Shown here: in pieces, positions 4,836-5,582 of the stretch
How the letters are laid out: each line of letters begins with the position of its first letter
Numbering within the stretch: the first letter of the stretch is position 1
DNA from: Deltaproteobacteria bacterium
GTDB lineage: Bacteria > Desulfobacterota > Desulfobulbia > Desulfobulbales > BM004
Direction: 5' to 3'
NCBI GenBank assembly: GCA_019312695.1
Contig: JAFDCT010000018.1
Location: 1-5,582 of the forward strand
Length of the DNA: 5,582 bases
Made by a program: the position numbers and the translations under genes
The notes under the pieces: model-generated
The model's input: the letters and a program-made list of their open reading frames with translations, nothing else
The model's database searches: none
What the model was told of the DNA's origin: nothing

Positions 4836-4980
4836 CATTTTATTGGGGCTTATAAACCAACAGACACTGCACAACTAATGTGCGCAAAGATAACAACAGA
4901 TTTTAAACAAATCAAGAAAAATAAATACTTATAGAAAAAATACAGGGAAAAGATTTACCACTCAGTAAAAACTTTCAGGA

Positions 4981-5582
4981 TCAATTGCCCAGCAGCCTGC
5001 CGTGGTTTCCGTCCTCATGTCTCAGCGTTTTATGGATGGTTATTTTTCTGCCTTCCGCCTTTCCAGCAGTATATGTACCCGAGCAATAAATACCCGGTGA
5101 ACGGTATTGAACCTTGCGCAGCCTCGGAAAACGTCGGCTGGTAAATTCAGCCAGGCCAGGATCTTTAGCCACAACCAGTGCGCTTATGGTTTTCTGTGGT
5201 CGCCGGCCTGCTGATAACTTTGCGGACAGCCCGTTTTTTTTCTCTTCCTGTTCGAGTTTCTCCCTGAATCCCTGCAGCAGGCCAAGAATATATGTTTTTC
5301 TGAGTTTACCCGGTACCCTGATGGTTTTTCTGTAATTCTGCCAGAGTAATTCCACCCTGTAATGCAGAAAATCATAGACATGCCTGGCAAAAGCTACATT
5401 CTCCATGGTGCCTAGCATTTCAATGGTCTTGAACGACTCAAGGCTTTCGGGAGCAAAAAGTTCTGAATAAACGATGTCCACGTAAAAATAATCCATGAGA
5501 AGAGTCGCTATTCTGCGCTCGATTATATGCAGTCTCTTCTTTCCGGTATTAATAATCTCATAGCTGTAACGTGATGCTGCTC
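4981..5582 (-). CDS. DUF2786-like protein, C-terminal part, cut by the right edge
   Basis: The frame is open from the window edge to a TGA at 4983-4981, giving 199 residues plus two leftover bases. An internal ATG at 5496 is not needed as a start, because the frame continues upstream with family-like sequence (GKKRLHIIERRIATLL). The visible part resembles the region that follows the short DUF2786 motif. It has a strand pair YFYVDIVYS, a helix around ENVAFARHVYDFLHYRVELLW, a basic segment RKTYILGLLQGFREKLEQEEKK, then SALVVAKDPGLAEF and a Gly-rich TYTAGKAEGRKITIHK near the C-terminus. It is probably cytoplasmic; no membrane segment is seen. The biochemical role of the family is unknown to me. 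The DUF2786 motif itself would lie outside the window, so the assignment rests on the C-terminal pattern from memory. The gene itself is well supported. Confidence 0.75.
   Translation of the reverse strand, partial: AASRYSYEIINTGKKRLHIIERRIATLLMDYFYVDIVYSELFAPESLESFKTIEMLGTMENVAFARHVYDFLHYRVELLWQNYRKTIRVPGKLRKTYILGLLQGFREKLEQEEKKNGLSAKLSAGRRPQKTISALVVAKDPGLAEFTSRRFPRLRKVQYRSPGIYCSGTYTAGKAEGRKITIHKTLRHEDGNHGRLLGN

Larger units (their letters stand above)
4703..4980. other. Intergenic region upstream of the cold-shock gene
   Basis: This stretch carries the csp leader, two GC-rich hairpins and an AT-rich part (4870-4975) in which I see nothing definite. A plus-strand open frame at 4728-4934 runs straight through the hairpins, lacks an SD and looks non-coding. 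A TATTAT/TTATAA sequence on the minus strand near 4793-4801 could be a csp -10 box, but no good -35 box accompanies it. Confidence 0.5.

Noticed and set aside
4728..4934. Plus-strand open frame of 68 codons upstream of the cold-shock gene
   Set aside because: It runs through two perfect hairpins, has no SD, and its product resembles no protein family.

Overview
The window reads as ordinary chromosomal DNA from an anaerobic, Desulfobacterota-type (deltaproteobacterial) bacterium. This is inferred from the mix of families (a DUF3786 protein, a SlyD with an all-cysteine tail, a small CxC/CPxC zinc-ribbon protein), strong Shine-Dalgarno (SD) sites and moderate base composition. No rRNA marker is present, so the lineage is a weak inference. 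There is no sign of mobile elements, CRISPR, tRNA or rRNA genes.

Layout: (a) 1-268, minus strand: N-terminal part of a small cysteine-rich protein that runs off the left edge. (b) 269-453: divergent intergenic region with a candidate typA promoter. (c) 454-2235, plus: typA/bipA, a ribosome-associated translational GTPase. (d) 2372-2665, plus: a 97-residue predicted lipoprotein. (e) 2696-2947, plus: a small S4-domain RNA-binding protein whose candidate GTG start lies inside a strong hairpin. (f) 2976-3587, minus: a DUF3786 protein, convergent with (e). (g) 3588-3894: a 307-base divergent intergenic region holding a 17-bp palindrome, a promoter-like sequence and a textbook terminator hairpin just before the slyD SD. 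(h) 3895-4431, plus: slyD, an FKBP-type prolyl isomerase and metallochaperone. (i) 4449-4481: a bidirectional terminator shared with (j) 4502-4702, minus: a cold-shock protein with a GTG start. (k) 4703-4980: intergenic region with several hairpins, containing the csp leader. (l) 4981-5582, minus: the C-terminal part of a DUF2786-like protein that enters from the right edge.

The recognised genes (TypA, S4 protein, SlyD, cold-shock protein) all belong to translation, RNA handling or protein folding, but they occupy separate transcription units with alternating strands. The window is a neighbourhood of housekeeping genes rather than one operon. I see no convincing new multi-gene system. The most interesting signals are non-coding: the terminator in the slyD leader with no gene upstream of it, the hairpin over the S4 gene start, the competing hairpins in the csp leader, and two perfect palindromes in promoter regions.
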